A stretch of 64,000 bases of DNA from Solea solea (GCF_958295425.1 NC_081153.1:2700419-2764418), one strand, 5' to 3'; counted from the first letter of the stretch, positions 46,224-58,505 are shown. Numbers and translations: made by a program. The notes: generated by a model not told the origin, from the letters alone.

Positions 46224-46681
46224 TGACCAATACTGAGACCACAAATGCGAGATTGTATCGATCTCACTTTCACAAATGTTAGTTTCTACCAATACAGAGA
46301 CCACAAATGCGAGTCTCTATCGATATCACTATCACAAAATGAGTTTCTACTGATATCACTATGACAAAACGAGTTTCTACTGATATCACGATGACAAACT
46401 GCGAGTTTTACCAATACAGAGACCACAAATGCAAGTTTCTACCGATATCACTATCCCAAATGCGAGTTTTACCAATACAGAGACCACAAATGCGAGTTTT
46501 TACCGATATCACTTTCACAAATGCTAGTTTCTTCCAATACAGAGACCACAAATGCGAGTTTCTACCGATATCACTATCACAAAATGAGTTTCTACCAATA
46601 TCACAATGACAAAATGTGAGTTTCTACCAATACCACAAATGCTAGTTTCTACCAATATCACTATCACAAATGCGAGTTATT
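46224..46681. repeat. About 31-bp minisatellite, alternating monomer types (458 bp)
   Basis: Two related monomers alternate: TACCAATACAGAGACCACAA + ATGCGAGTTT and TACCGATATCACTATCACAA + ATGCGAGTTT. About 15 monomers with substitutions and 1-3 bp indels. An 82-codon frame runs through part of it, but indels break the phase, so no protein repeat is implied. Confidence 0.93.
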
Positions 46682-47866
46682 GTGATACACCATGTGATAC
46701 AACATCACGCCTGTTATGTATGTTTTTTTTACATGCCCAAACTGAATAGTGTATCACCACAACTCCACCGTCTATGATATATGTCGTTGTCTACATAAGA
46801 ACAAAGAAAAGGATTAGAATCCTAATGCCTATCAGGATATGAAGACAATGTCACGTTCAGAACAGTAAATGAACAAATAACCTTTTTAACCAATGAGGCA
46901 GCAAGTGGTGCGTTTAAGTCTGGACAATTTGACACTCATTTTATGTTATTTTATGTTTAATTTGCTTCAACTTATCTGGATTTCTGTGATTTCTGGATCA
47001 GTTCCTTAAGGAGTGTTCAGGGGTTGCTGTATTTATTTATATTCATTTGGCAATATCAAGGAAACCATGGTGTGCAGGTGTTTCTCGTTGCTGCTTTCAC
47101 CCAATTTATATGAATGAAGGTGGACCAGAGAAAAACAGTGGGGGAGAAAAAAAAGCTGTGTGCATGCACGCTCTTCCACAACACTAATAAATATTATTCC
47201 ACCTTTTATCAGAGACCGCACGGTAACATTTCACTTGACAACACGCTGGGCCTAACATGTTAAGGATGTGTGAGCGAAGGCACGTGACACGACGCACCTT
47301 CTCAGAGGCGTCTCTTGCTTATGAATCTGTTCACATCTCGCCAAAAAAAAAAAAAAGAGAGAATGTTCCACTCCACTGCACAGAGAAAATCAGTCTCTCT
47401 CATAATAGCTCTGGGCAATTTCAGACCACACAGAATGACAAGGGAATCAATTTCCCTGGTTAGGTTATAGATGGATTTTCTTCACCCAGGCTTTTCATAA
47501 GAAATGACTGAGATGTGTTGTATTAATTATTAAGAAATCTTCAACAGCTGAGCAGCTCTGTGATACCTAATGGATATTATTATTATTATGATTATTATAA
47601 TATATTCAGAAAAATTTGATTTGCTTATTTACCATTATATTGTAGACCAATTGTATTTATTTTTTTAATTCAGCCTTAAAAACACACTAATGCACTGAAT
47701 AGTATTGAATAGTAAGCAACTGTCAAACGTCATCAGTTAGAAGAAGTAAAGGTGATTTCATGGAAGCAGCCTGACCTCTAGTGGAGGATACTGGTCAGAG
47801 CAATTTCTAAAAGAACAGAATGGTTAAATCCTTCTCTTACTCAGTCTGTGTTCTTAAGCAAAGCAG

Positions 47867-47878
47867 TATATGTATATA

Positions 47879-47954
<76 letters not shown>

Positions 47955-47978
47955 TATTTATATATATATGTACATATA
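47867..47978. repeat. (TA)n array with CATA interruptions, about 110 bp
   Basis: Long TA tract of three blocks separated by CA. Confidence 0.96.
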
Positions 47979-48091
47979 TATATAATATATAATTTAGTCC
48001 CACTAAAGGAGAAATATGTCATGTTACAGCAGTGTAGTGTAAAATAAATATATACAAGCAAGCAGTGTGAACACAAGGATAATATACAGTA

Positions 48092-48092
<1 letters not shown>

Positions 48093-48131
<39 letters not shown>
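48093..48131. repeat. (TA)n microsatellite
   Basis: About 17 TA units bordered by GTG. Confidence 0.95.
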
Positions 48132-48134
<3 letters not shown>

Positions 48135-48321
48135 AGTGTAGATAAATATAATTTTATAGTACATTTTTTTTACTTTACTATATTAGTGCTTTTATTTTGA
48201 TGTTATTTTATGCCTCCAGTAAACTTACAAGCACTCATGACGAGTATTTGTCACGCAGCTCTAATATTTCATTTGTTGTACTATTTGAAAGTCAATTATA
48301 ATTCCTAATATTGTCATATTT

Positions 48322-48510
48322 AGAGCTGAAACAATTACTCGATTACTAAATTAATCAACTATTTTGATAATCGATTCATCAGTTTGAAGCTTTTTACATG
48401 ATTAAATGTGTATATTTTTGTTGTTCCTTTGCTCCATAAAACAAAGAAATCATTCAAAACTCAATCATTTTGGTTTGTGGACAAAAACAAGACATTTGAG
48501 AACATCATCA
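48322..48510 (-). repeat. Dispersed 'GGGCTGCAACTAAC...TCGATTAT' repeat, copy 2
   Basis: Minus strand reads GATGTTCTCAAATGTCTTG, TTTTTGTCCACAAACCAAAA, TCGATTATCAAAATAGTTG and ends near CGAGTAATTGTTTCAGCTC, matching 16170-16420. Confidence 0.8.
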
Positions 48511-49070
48511 TTTACAGGGTTGACAAACACTGATCTATATTTTTAAACGTTTTCTGACATTTTATGGACCATTTTTATTTATTAGTTTTCCCTTGTACTA
48601 CATGTTTTATTTAAGGTTTATGTACAAATGTGTCAAATGACATACATAAAAGTACAGTGTTGTACATACTGTAACTACAGTATAATTTTATAGTAACTTT
48701 ACTATATTAGTGCCTTCATTTGTGATGTTATTTTATGCCCCCAGTAAAGTTACTACTTATTTGTCACGCAGCTCTAATATTTCTGTTGTACTATTTGAAG
48801 ATGAATTATAAATCCTAATATTGTCATATTTGTGCTTTTACTTTGGAAGATAATCTCTATTCCATACTACCTTCACACCATTACTCATTGTCACCTGGGG
48901 CTCTTAATTTGTTAAGCTGCTTTCAGGTGAATCCTGAGCTGAACATAAATAACCCGTGTGTGAGAAACGAGTAAAATTCCACGTCACAGATGCTGTTCCT
49001 GAGCCTAAGGTCGTGACTGAATGTGGAAAATGTAAACGCAATTATTGCCCTCTGTGTCCAGGCTCGAGGT

Positions 49071-49103
49071 GGGCGGGGCTCTGTTGCTATGACAGTGACG
49101 TCA
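49071..49103 (+). promoter_or_regulatory. Core of a CpG-rich promoter: GC box and CRE
   Basis: GGGCGGGGC at 49071-49079 is an Sp1-type box and TGACGTCA at 49096-49103 is a perfect cAMP-response element. CpG density stays high to about 49500 (ACGCGCGGCTCTGCG, GTTTGTCCGCGACGAG). This setting is typical of a housekeeping-gene start. Confidence 0.55.
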
Positions 49104-49146
49104 ATGTTGGTGTCGAGTAACCAAAGGTCAAAATAAAGACAAGTGA

Positions 49147-49290
49147 ATGAAAACGGAAGGAAACTTAAAAGGCTGCTCAGAAAGACACAGAACACGGGCA
49201 CAAATCCACGCAAAATTCACAGTTGACACGCGCGGCTCTGCGTGTCGACCTCATGCTGTGCGGGATGGGAAAAAAGCGTTTTACACGCCG
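49147..49290 (+). other. Putative first exon of an unidentified plus-strand gene
   Basis: Ends in a strong donor, GCCG|GTAAGC, at 49290/49291, just downstream of the CRE/GC box. Two possible starts lie in it: ATG at 49147 and, in another frame, ATG at 49253 or 49265 (GGGATGG context; MGKKRFTR). No second exon could be linked to it by eye, so it may be 5' UTR only. The region after the donor carries GCTAGC-rich DNA. Confidence 0.35.
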
Positions 49291-49868
49291 GTAAGCAAAG
49301 ACGTCAGACAGCAGAAGGTTAGGGTCACACACACGCAAGCTAACGGGAGCTAGCTGTGTCAGCGAGCTAGCTGTAGCCTAGGTCGTTGGCTAACACGGGA
49401 GCTAGGTGCTAACACTTGTGTTGTTCGCTTTGGCCGTTTGTCCGCGACGAGTCCGAGTGACTTCAAGCGTTTCGCTCTTGTGTTTGCGGCATTTGACGCG
49501 TGTTACTGGAGGATGTTTTGCTTTTTAAGTTCGCTTTTTCTCCTCCTCTCAATGTTGCAGTGAGTCAAGAGAGGACACAGTAGCTGCTGGCCTTGTTGTA
49601 GAGTAGAGAGTGTGTTCACGAACATCTGTAAACTTCACTGACATTACAGAACCGTTATTTACTGCCGCCAATAGCTCAACCGTTTGAACCGCGGTGTTAA
49701 CCTGTGCTCCAGTTAATGTGACATGCCAAGGTTATAACGTGTTAATGTTTGCAATTGAACTCTCTTACCGGTCCGGGATCAAGGTCTAGACCTCAGAAAG
49801 TTGTTTTAACGGACTTTGTTGTTCTTAGCTGTCGCTGCTGGTTTGTCATTAGACAGGCAGTTGATTAT

Positions 49869-49892
49869 TGTGTGTGTGTGTGTGTGTGTGTG
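49869..49892. repeat. (GT)n microsatellite
   Basis: About eleven GT units. Confidence 0.92.
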
Positions 49893-50212
49893 TTATTACT
49901 GTGTAAGACATCTTCAGCATCAGTATGCTAAAGCTAGGTAAAACACTGCAGTTTGAAATCAGTCTCTTGTCTTAACAACGTTGCTTTAAAATATAAAGCT
50001 GATATTAGTCCTTTATATGTCCTTACAGACAGACAGGCAGACAGACAGCTGGAAATGCAACCTCCTTGACAAAGCTAATGAGGTCAGGATAACTTTCTGC
50101 TTCCTTTGTTTTTTTTAAAGGTTACGGAGACAAGGCGAAACAGACAGTTATGCCCTTGACGCTGGATTATCGAAAGACTTCATCTGCCGTTGCAGACAGT
50201 GTGTCACCTTGT

Positions 50213-50243
50213 CCCCCCCCCCCCCCACACACACACACACACA
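50213..50243. repeat. Poly-C plus (CA)n microsatellite
   Basis: C run of about 14 followed by CA units, as at 14530. Confidence 0.93.
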
Positions 50244-50802
50244 ATGTCACTTGCCCCTATGAAAGTGACTCCTGCAGGTAGAAAGCCCACACATCTATCC
50301 TTTAGCTCATTTGTCAAGGACATCTCGACTTGTAAGTCCTGCTCCTACGTTCAGATTTTTCCATTACGTGTCCAGATATGTCCTTCTGTCCACTGGGTAG
50401 TTTGTGGCTGTAAACATCCCCGACTGGAAGCTGTCTCTCCACAGAGCTTTCAGTCTGATGTTTGCTGCCGCCGACTTGCCTTCCACCTCCACAGGAACAG
50501 ACGACCGACCTCTTCTCTCTCATTTTTTCAGACCCGCTCTTTTAAATCCACAACCTACCCTGCTGCATGTCTCGCTAACAGTTGTCCAGGCTTAGTTCGT
50601 GTAAACATCCTACACTCAGCTGTAATCAGTGGCAGCAGAGGCTGAGAGAAGGTTGTTTACTTGATCTGGCTGGAAGTGACACAAGACGAGAACGTCACTG
50701 CTTTGTTTTTGTGCCTTTTATCGAATATTATCACCGGCTGCTGCTCTGACAAACAGTGTGATAATTATGTTGGAATAAATGTCAATGTGACCACTGCAGA
50801 AT

Positions 50803-50840
50803 TATAAGATTGTGTTCTTTTGATGGAACACAATCTTATA
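50803..50840. repeat. 15-bp perfect hairpin
   Basis: TATAAGATTGTGTTC, an 8-nt loop (TTTTGATG), then GAACACAATCTTATA. Not followed by a U-run and not in a recognised ncRNA. Confidence 0.9.
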
Positions 50841-52100
50841 TAAAATACACATCCTCATTACTATTGAGGGTCACGTCATCGTCACCTTATCGTCACTACA
50901 TCTCGTTTACCGTTACTAAAAAAGGTTCCTTATCAAAGGATGTGCTGCTCCATCAGAGTTCCTGTTCCTGCTTTCATGGTGACCTCAAAAATAGACGTCT
51001 ATAAATAGACATGCTGGTGTAGGGCCTAACAGAGCACTCTTAATTTCTGGATTCATCCATTAATCAGCAAGAGGAGGCAGGTTAGTGAGAAGAAAAGTTA
51101 TTTTAACCCCTATTTGTGTTCCGTCAATGCATCGTCGACTGTGATTTACTGCAGGAGTCGTATCAGTGTTGTGCATCAGGTATTTTCAGTTATAGCACTA
51201 TTTTAATTTAAATAGATTTTGCAATGGAGACAAATAGGAAACTTACATTTTCACTGACATTGTTTGGAAAGAACTTTAATAAAACTGTACAGAAATGAGA
51301 AGTTTATGACTTTTTCTTAAATCCTGCATGTGCCAGTGCAATGAGATTTATCAGGGCAGATGTGATTTTTATTTTTGCTGATTAAGTTTAATCCAAAAAT
51401 CATGAGGTGGAAATGAAGTTTTTTTTTTGTACTTTTCAAAGGTTCAACCAATCAGAGAGGAATTTTCGTGGGCATTGCTGTCTGAGTAAGATGTGAAACT
51501 GAAGGTTTGTACCGTTAAGGACATTCTTGAATTTCACCACTAGATGTCAGACTTGTGACGTTTGAGCAGCAGCGCAGTGACAGGCAACGTGCGCACGAGC
51601 TATATTGACTTTACTATACGCTGCACAGACGTGAGCAGCCACAGAGAGAGAATATAACCCTGCAGTTTTACTGTTAATAAAAGTTAGAGATATTCTCAGT
51701 TTTAGCTTAAAATCAACCCCTCGAAACTGCCGGACTGACTCATCAGAATTGCTGAATTTGTAAAAACAAAGGCTTTTACGGTAAGAATAATAAAAAAAAA
51801 TTGCCCGTGAACCAATGAATCAAGCTGATTTCTAAGGATATTGACTTCCGGTTTTCAAAATAAAACACAGTCTCTCTTGAGTGCACGTTTGAAAGCCCAT
51901 GTTCGGATGGGGAAAATAATAATCCTCACAGCTATGTTTTTCATGTAAATCCATCTATATCATATTTATGGGAGTTTTAACTTCTTTGTCTAAAACTGTA
52001 CAGTAAAAGTGTCTGATTTGCATTATGTTAGACAGCATAGTCAAGTCTTGTTCAGAACTTGTTTCCTGATTGTTACACCTCAAATTTGATAGTTTTTCTG

Positions 52101-52126
52101 TTTATTTATTTATTTATTTATTTAAA
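52101..52126. repeat. (TTTA)n microsatellite
   Basis: About six TTTA units. Confidence 0.9.
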
Positions 52127-52794
52127 AAGTGCTTATGTGAGACTAAATTGGAGTTGATTATTGCTTTATACAATGCATTGGAGAAATGCACTCTGGTCTT
52201 TTGCAGCTGCAGCGTTCTGATGCAGTTCTGTCAGAAGACTGTTCCTGGAAATATTAGAGCCTCTCTGGTCTGTTTGGGACATAAAACCTTTGACTGCATG
52301 TATTTTTAACCTGATTTTGGTCATTGATGTGCTATGACTGCTGAAGGTCACCAAGGTTATTGACTCATGGTACTATTGTACTTCAGTAAAGCCTCAGTGA
52401 GCTGATAACTGTACCTTTTCTTTTTTAATGGCATACATGATGAAGGCATATTCTGGGCCGCAGTAGCATTCAGTGTTGCTCATTATTCTATAAATAAGTG
52501 CGAAATGAGCTCCAATCAAGAGGTAATTGGAAGTTTGAGCAGTAACAAGATGCTAATGAAAATCCTGTGGCCTATGACGGAGACCTGGAGATTGCTTTTA
52601 AAATTGGACCACTTTTCCAGTTTTGCACTCTGTGGATAAGACAATGAGACAATGTGGATGTGTGTGAGGGAAGCCCTGTAACCTAATCACTCAGAAATCC
52701 TATTAAAGTCCGTTTATGGCAATAATGCGAGTAGTTATCATTATTATGATCATTATTATTACTATTATTCTCTCAAATGAATCGCGTTTTTGAA

Positions 52795-53095
52795 GCCTTT
52801 CCCATTCCCCAAGACTCATGGATTTCTGTGACTGCATCAATCCTTGTGAAAATTTACCCGTGACAGTCGTTTGGTGAAAAGGCGGGGTAGAATTGGAAGT
52901 GGGAGGGGCTTAAGAACATGTACATCAGTTTCCATTGGGGGACTTTTTGTCGTATATCAGGTACACATGCGAAAGTTGGTGTACGTGTTAATTGCATCAG
53001 GACAGTCCAAAAAGTCAATGAGGACTTCGCTGTAAGGACGGCTATTTTTGTGCGATTTCGCACCAATGGTATTTGAACAAACTTATTCACTCATT
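52795..53095 (+). repeat. Dispersed repeat, copy 2 (pair with 18161-18400)
   Basis: CCCATTCCCCAAGACTCATG, GATTTCTGTGA, then GCGATTTCGCACCAATGGTA and TTTGAACAAACTT. Contains AAGTGGGAGGGGCTTAAG in the middle. Decayed interspersed element. Confidence 0.65.
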
Positions 53096-53507
53096 AGGTA
53101 TTTTCATTGACACTTATCCTCAGAATCTCAAAGAATCTCCAAACACTTTACACATACTTTCCTATTAATCCCAAAACATTTAATCCAAACAAGCTTAAAG
53201 AACTGTTTCAACATTTATCTGGATTGTTCCAAACATCTCAACATCTACAAAAGGCCAAGAAACAATGCTGTTGTTTGTCACAGGTGTCATGTGTGACTTA
53301 GACTTAGTAAATTAGATGTTGTAAATCAAAAAAAAACATGAAAAGTGATTGTTGACTTTTAGTGTTTCATTTAATTCATATCCTCCTAAGCACCGAGTCA
53401 CACGTTCACAAAACACTGACGTGGAGGAATGAGAAGCAGAAAGTATGCAAACTTTGTCAGATGAAAGAAAACTTGTGTTCAACCAACAACAACAGCAACC
53501 GCCACAC

Positions 53508-53530
53508 CTCAGTCAGTCAGTCAGTCAGTG
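53508..53530. repeat. (CAGT)n microsatellite
   Basis: Five CAGT units. Confidence 0.88.
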
Positions 53531-53567
53531 GTTGACTCACCCACACAAACTCACAACATGTTACCAG

Positions 53568-53710
53568 TGTTGGGAAGATTACTTTGGAAGTGTAGTTGGT
53601 TACTATTACAGGGTAACTTGTAATTGCATTATTTCAATTACTTTCTCAAAGTAATATTTAATTACATTTGATTACATTTTGATTACTTTTCTTAATTTAA
53701 AAGTGGATTA
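53568..53710 (+). mobile_element. 'CAGTGTTGGGAAGATTACTT' DNA-transposon end
   Basis: CCAGTGTTGGGAAGATTACT, TTGTAATTGCATTATTTCAA and TTAATTACATTTGATTACAT are the start of a very common teleost hAT-like element that is rich in GTTACT/AGTAAC. The right end was not found. Confidence 0.65.
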
Positions 53711-54790
53711 AAACCATAGATTTTGGAATTAACTACATATTTGTTCTTTACACAAATAACAAAACATGATGAAATGTAAATAATATAATAATATATAAAA
53801 ATAATTAATGTTCTATACTTTAAATATATTATAAAGATGAAACTGTTCAAAAGTCAATGTTCTTTCATGTGTTCAAAAGTTTAACCATACATTATGAGTC
53901 TAACCTGGTCTCACCTTTTCAAAATCTCACATAAACTAATAAAGATTGCACCACAAGGTGGCGCTTCAAGGTCATATTTGGAAAAACTATATCACGTTTG
54001 AGACTAATGGTTAGGCTGGTTTAACCTGCGAGGCATGAAAAGACACACACAAGGCTGCCACGTAGCTTTAGACGTGTCCTCAGGTTCCACCTCAACACCT
54101 TCACTGCCGGCAAACACTCTTTGCAAATGTCATGCCACTGACATCAGCACGGTTATTTAACATATTTATTGAATTATAATGATTAAAAATAAATTACATT
54201 TTCACTATCCAATCTATTTAAACGTTATTCTGAGTGACATTCACAACATTACAGTGGATAAGGGGTTGTTAAAGTAACCCAGGACTGCAGTTATTGTTAT
54301 TTATATTATAGCTGTGTATACAGTCCTCGTCATAAGACAGGACAGTAGCTGTTGACTGCACTCCTTTCGTCTGGCGCAAACAACAACGGATTCATTTATT
54401 CAAGTGCCCTTCTAACAATAACACAAGCACACAGCAGTACATTGATTTTTGACCTTGACTACACCATGACCTCTAATTGTTGCCGCCCCTTCTGCAGTTT
54501 TTTGCAGGCTATCTGGGTAAACACAATAAATCATGAAACATTCAAAGCATGGCATTTTCCTTTTTTGGTGAATTTATTCTTGCATCTTTAATAATCTGTG
54601 GCTTTTTTCTGTGGATGCACATGCAAGATTTATGACATTTGACAGAGCGTTTACCTTCCAAATGTCAACCAATCACACGGCTTACTGTGTGATGAATACC
54701 AGCACTTAAGAACACTTGTTTTTACTGCAGAGTCTCTGATATGCTGACGCTCTCTCTTAACACAGGAGCAAACACGGCTGCACCTGGTAT

Positions 54791-54810
54791 GGTGGCCCTG
54801 AAGTGCAAAT
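54791..54810 (+). repeat. 20-bp word shared with 39352-39371
   Basis: GGTGGCCCTGAAGTGCAAAT, identical to the copy at 39352. Confidence 0.6.
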
Positions 54811-55387
54811 AACAACTCTATCTATCTCAAAATCACTTGATTTCATCCATGAGGATGATATTTGACAGACTTGTCACCCAATCAGTCCTTTTTTTTTAAC
54901 TGTTTAAAAACCACCATTAAAGGGTGAATAGATTCAGTAAAATGCAGTTTTCACTTGCCAACAGTGACTGCAGATTTAAACCTTGTGATTTCATGACTGA
55001 ACATTTTTGATCAAGAAAAAAACAGTTTTACCTCCAGTTTACGTTTTTGGCTGCAGAGGATAATTCATAGAGTAAAAGATGTATTTATATTGATGTTTTA
55101 CTGAAATGGAGTTGGCTCAAGGAAGAAATGATTAGATTATTCTAGAGATTCCAGACAGTGCAGGAAAGGTCTGCAGGTTTACACACTTTCTCTGCTACTG
55201 GTTACACTGGCCCAACAACAACAACAGTGACAGTGTTTAGTGATTAGTTTTACATAGGGAGGTGGAGTAATGTCATTTTACCACAGGATATCTGTAATAT
55301 TAATTGCCAATTCTCACAGGGTAAGAAATCTCAACTGTCACAAGTGGGAATCGTAAATCAGGGAAAATCGCCGTGTCTGTCCCATGA

Positions 55388-55560
55388 GCCTGTTTCCACC
55401 TATGGTCTCAGCTCGCCTCGCCTCTCCTCGGCACGGTTTAGGTTGGTCTCCACTACACAATAGTACCTACTCAACGTGGGCGTAGTCATCAATGCATAGC
55501 TGCATGAAACTGCCACGACTGGTGTGACGAGTGACATGTAAAGCAGTTGTTTTCACCCTC
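55388..55560 (+). mobile_element. hAT-like MITE fragment (CTATGGTCTCAGCTCGCCTC type)
   Basis: TTTCCACCTATGGTCTCAGC, CGCCTCTCCTCGGCACGGTT and CCACTACACAATAGTACCTA are known from a fish non-autonomous element; GTGGGCGTAGTCATCAATGC, CATAGCTGCATGAAACTGCC and GACGAGTGACATGTAAAGC continue it. Right end not seen. Confidence 0.6.
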
Positions 55561-56293
55561 GAGACATGGCACATCTCCTCTCACCCTGCACAGTAACTCG
55601 GGCGCTGACAAAAGCCCTGACGTGGGAGGACAAAGGGTGGTTGATCAGGAGACTTTCCACCTCTGTATTTCAGGTCTTCTCAAACACATAAGGAATGGAA
55701 CGATGTGACTTTGACTAATGTCACTGCATTGCGTGTCATCTGTACATTAATGAACTCACCGTATGAAGGTTACTGAGGCAAAAGAGAGCCAAGATTTGAA
55801 ATGATGATGGCGCTGCAGCTGCGGTGGCCCGGCTGTGTGCGGAACAAGATCAGTGTTCATTACATTAGCAGCTTTACAGAGCAAATGCATGATTTCAGGA
55901 TGTCAAGCCGTGTTTTCAGTCACTAAGGTCACAGTGACACGAATCATTTCAGATGGCACCTGTTTGGAGATTTATTTATTTATTCATGTCCCCACTGTCT
56001 GTGTGATCTGAGTGTAGTGACAGTAAGAGCAACAACAACAACAAAAGATGTCATTCTGGAGACAAGGTTACATTTTGCTGCCATTCTTTGATCAATCTGA
56101 GATCAGAGAGGAGGAAGAGAAGAGTGAAATATTCCTGCAACGCTGGAGTCACACCTGGTCGGTGGCTCTGACTCTCGGTGCTAGAGGTAAAATAACAGTG
56201 GAAAAAAAACATGAGTCATAACGAGGGGAACAATCAGAGTGTTGTATTAGACTGGAACAAAAAGATTACAGACAGAGAGCTTGCTAGCTAAAC

Positions 56294-56294
<1 letters not shown>

Positions 56295-56334
<40 letters not shown>
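56295..56334. repeat. (GATA)n microsatellite
   Basis: About ten GATA/AGAT units. Confidence 0.96.
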
Positions 56335-56335
<1 letters not shown>

Positions 56336-58028
56336 CCCTCCCTTGTCTCTCTGAAAACAACATCCTTATTTTATTTTAAGAAGTGTTAAGAAGAGATTTA
56401 ACTAACGTTTAAGCTGATACTTGGAAAAGTTGAATATAACTTCTGCTGCACACAATGTGAGCAAAGGAGACTGTCCTCCAATGAAACATAACTACTGTAT
56501 GAGTCGTACGCAGGAATGTTGACCCATAGGTGGTAGCATATATAACAGCAATCTGGTAACACATGAGTTTTCCAACGTCAGTTCGCTTAGTGGTTCGTAT
56601 AGGCCCCGCTCACCAAGCAGAAACACCATTTCGACACCAGAAGAAGTAATCGCCAAGGATAGTCATGCTGGCAGTGTTACACACTGGGAAGTGTGTTTTC
56701 ATTTAGCCAAAACACCTTTGACACATTGTTCCATGGTCCATCACGAAGGATGATTTCATTTGTGGCGAGGCTGGCACGAGTCATAAATCAGTATTTATGA
56801 ATGTGCTGTGCGACTGCAAGGAGCCTGCAGCCGGGCCTTATGAATGTGTTCATCATCAGCTCATTAAGAGAGCAAGTTTAATTCCAGACTCGGGGGACAT
56901 TTAAAGCGCTCCTGCCTCCTTGTCATCAATTATTTATTATTGTACTCTTAGAATTAACAGTCGCTTATCATCCAAATTAAATATGAGAGTTTCTAAGGGT
57001 GACTTCCCACTTTGGGGGTGAATCTTCATTGTTCGGTGACTTCACTCTGACACGACATGAACAGTTCCTGGATGGTTGATTTTCTTTCTTTCTGCATATA
57101 AAGTCATTTAAAGTGAGGGGGAGGAAATTTGGAAACATTCCAAGTTAGACGCCGAATGAAATGAGGTTTTTAAGCTTCTTCTTTATCTCATTGACATTTT
57201 TATCCAAGCGTAACTAAAGGAAATCCTGCCATCTTATCATACACATTCAATAAATCCTGAAATCCTTCAAACTATTAAGTGTTTAATTAAACACTTGCTC
57301 CTCCATTGGTCAGTGCTAAATCTTTGTCATATCTTTAAGTGAAATATAGCAGCTCCACGAATTGTTGCCAATACATATACAGTATAATACAGTGAATCTG
57401 TCAAGTTAAAATCGATCAAATGACTAAGAATGAAAGACGTCATGTGTGACGAAGAGTTCACACACGAGTATTATCCTTTTTTCCTCCATTTCCCTAAGCT
57501 CCACAGAGCCCTTTAGCCTCTTTAAGTCATTGTTTTTGTTCATCTGCCTTTAACTTCCACTCTTCTCTCGCCAATTCCATTTCCCACAATAGAAGAAAGC
57601 ACAAAAGGTCTCTTAGAAATCACTTAATGAGGCAGATTTGCATGGCTATTGTGCAGGTGTGTATGGCTCTGCCCTGTCTAGTTCTGTTTTTTGTGTTTTT
57701 TCTTTCTCTCAGTGGCTGCTGATTCCACTTCATCCTCAGGCTTATCAGGCTGGTAGCTCTAAACTTGAAAGGATCGTGTGTCCTACAATTTCTTTCCCAA
57801 CAGTGATCAATTGTGTTTTCATTGAAAGTTTGGTCCTCTCTTTGTTAAACGGCTTTGTTCCATTTCAGCCTCCTTTCCCAGGAAAACAAATGAACTGCTC
57901 TTCTTCTCTGCAAACCCAGGACCAAAATGACCACTCCAAGTTCTGTATCAGTGTCTGTTTATAACCAGGACATGTCCTCACCAAGACGTTAAGCTTTGAA
58001 CATAGACTGTGCACATTGAAGAAACACC

Positions 58029-58162
58029 GGTCACAAGGGAGTGACTCTTTTCTGTTGTGGGTCTAACTCCACCCGTACCATTTCTCTGGTACCCCAGAAG
58101 GGAAGGGAATGAAAAATGGAATGGTTGGGGACGGTTATTTTGGTACTATTCCTCATGGAAAC
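58029..58162 (+). mobile_element. hAT-like MITE, right half (copy 2 of 25575-25888)
   Basis: CACAAGGGAGTGACTCTTTT, TCTGGTACCCCAGAAGGGAA, AAAAATGGAATGGTTGGGG and TGGTACTATTCCTCATGGAA match the right half of the 25575-25888 element in order. The left half is absent. It abuts a LINE tail. Confidence 0.75.
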
Positions 58163-58164
58163 GC

Positions 58165-58505
58165 CAACAAAAATACATACCGTACCAAACTGTTCCAGAA
58201 CACGGTGGTGCGTCTGGTCTTCAATCAGCCTACAAAGGCACATGTCACCCTCTGTTCACTGAGTTCTCCTTTAGCCGCCTGCATGCTCCATGGGTCTGCT
58301 CCCACCGACTTAAATGCTCTCCTGAAGGCTTATGTTACCCCTCGACTACTCCGTTCATCAAATGATTGTCGTCAGCAGGTGCCAACACCCCACACAAGAC
58401 AATCCAGACTCTTCATGAGTCGTTCCACGCTGGTGGAATGACTTACCGAGCGCTACCAGAACAGGTAGCCATAGCTCTAGTACCCTGTCTATCTTCAAGA
58501 AGCTC
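58165..58505 (+). pseudogene. L2-like LINE ORF2, C-terminal relic
   Basis: Frame of 58109-58441 reads LFQNTVVRLVFNQPTKAHVT, then DLNALLKAYVTPRLLRSSND. These match the C-terminal end of fish L2/CR1-type reverse-transcriptase proteins: an LIQN-A-ARLV-like motif followed by the LLK-YVP-RALRSS motif. The linker between is short and shifted, and a premature stop precedes the expected W-N-LP motif, whose DNA equivalent (GGAATGACTTACCGAGCG) is still visible near 58435. The reverse-transcriptase core is absent, so this is a 5'-truncated dead copy. Confidence 0.65.

Noticed and set aside
46361..46609. 82-codon repeat protein
   Set aside because: The frame follows the 31-bp minisatellite; the unit length is not a multiple of three and indels break the phase.
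49333..49417. GCTAGC-rich stretch as a regulatory repeat
   Set aside because: GCTAGC and GGAGCTAG words recur irregularly; common in teleost 5' regions and without clear periodicity.
50190..50645. 151-codon frame as the coding exon of the 49 kb promoter
   Set aside because: Starts within a poly-C/CA microsatellite, has no recognised domain, and an overlapping minus frame is also open.
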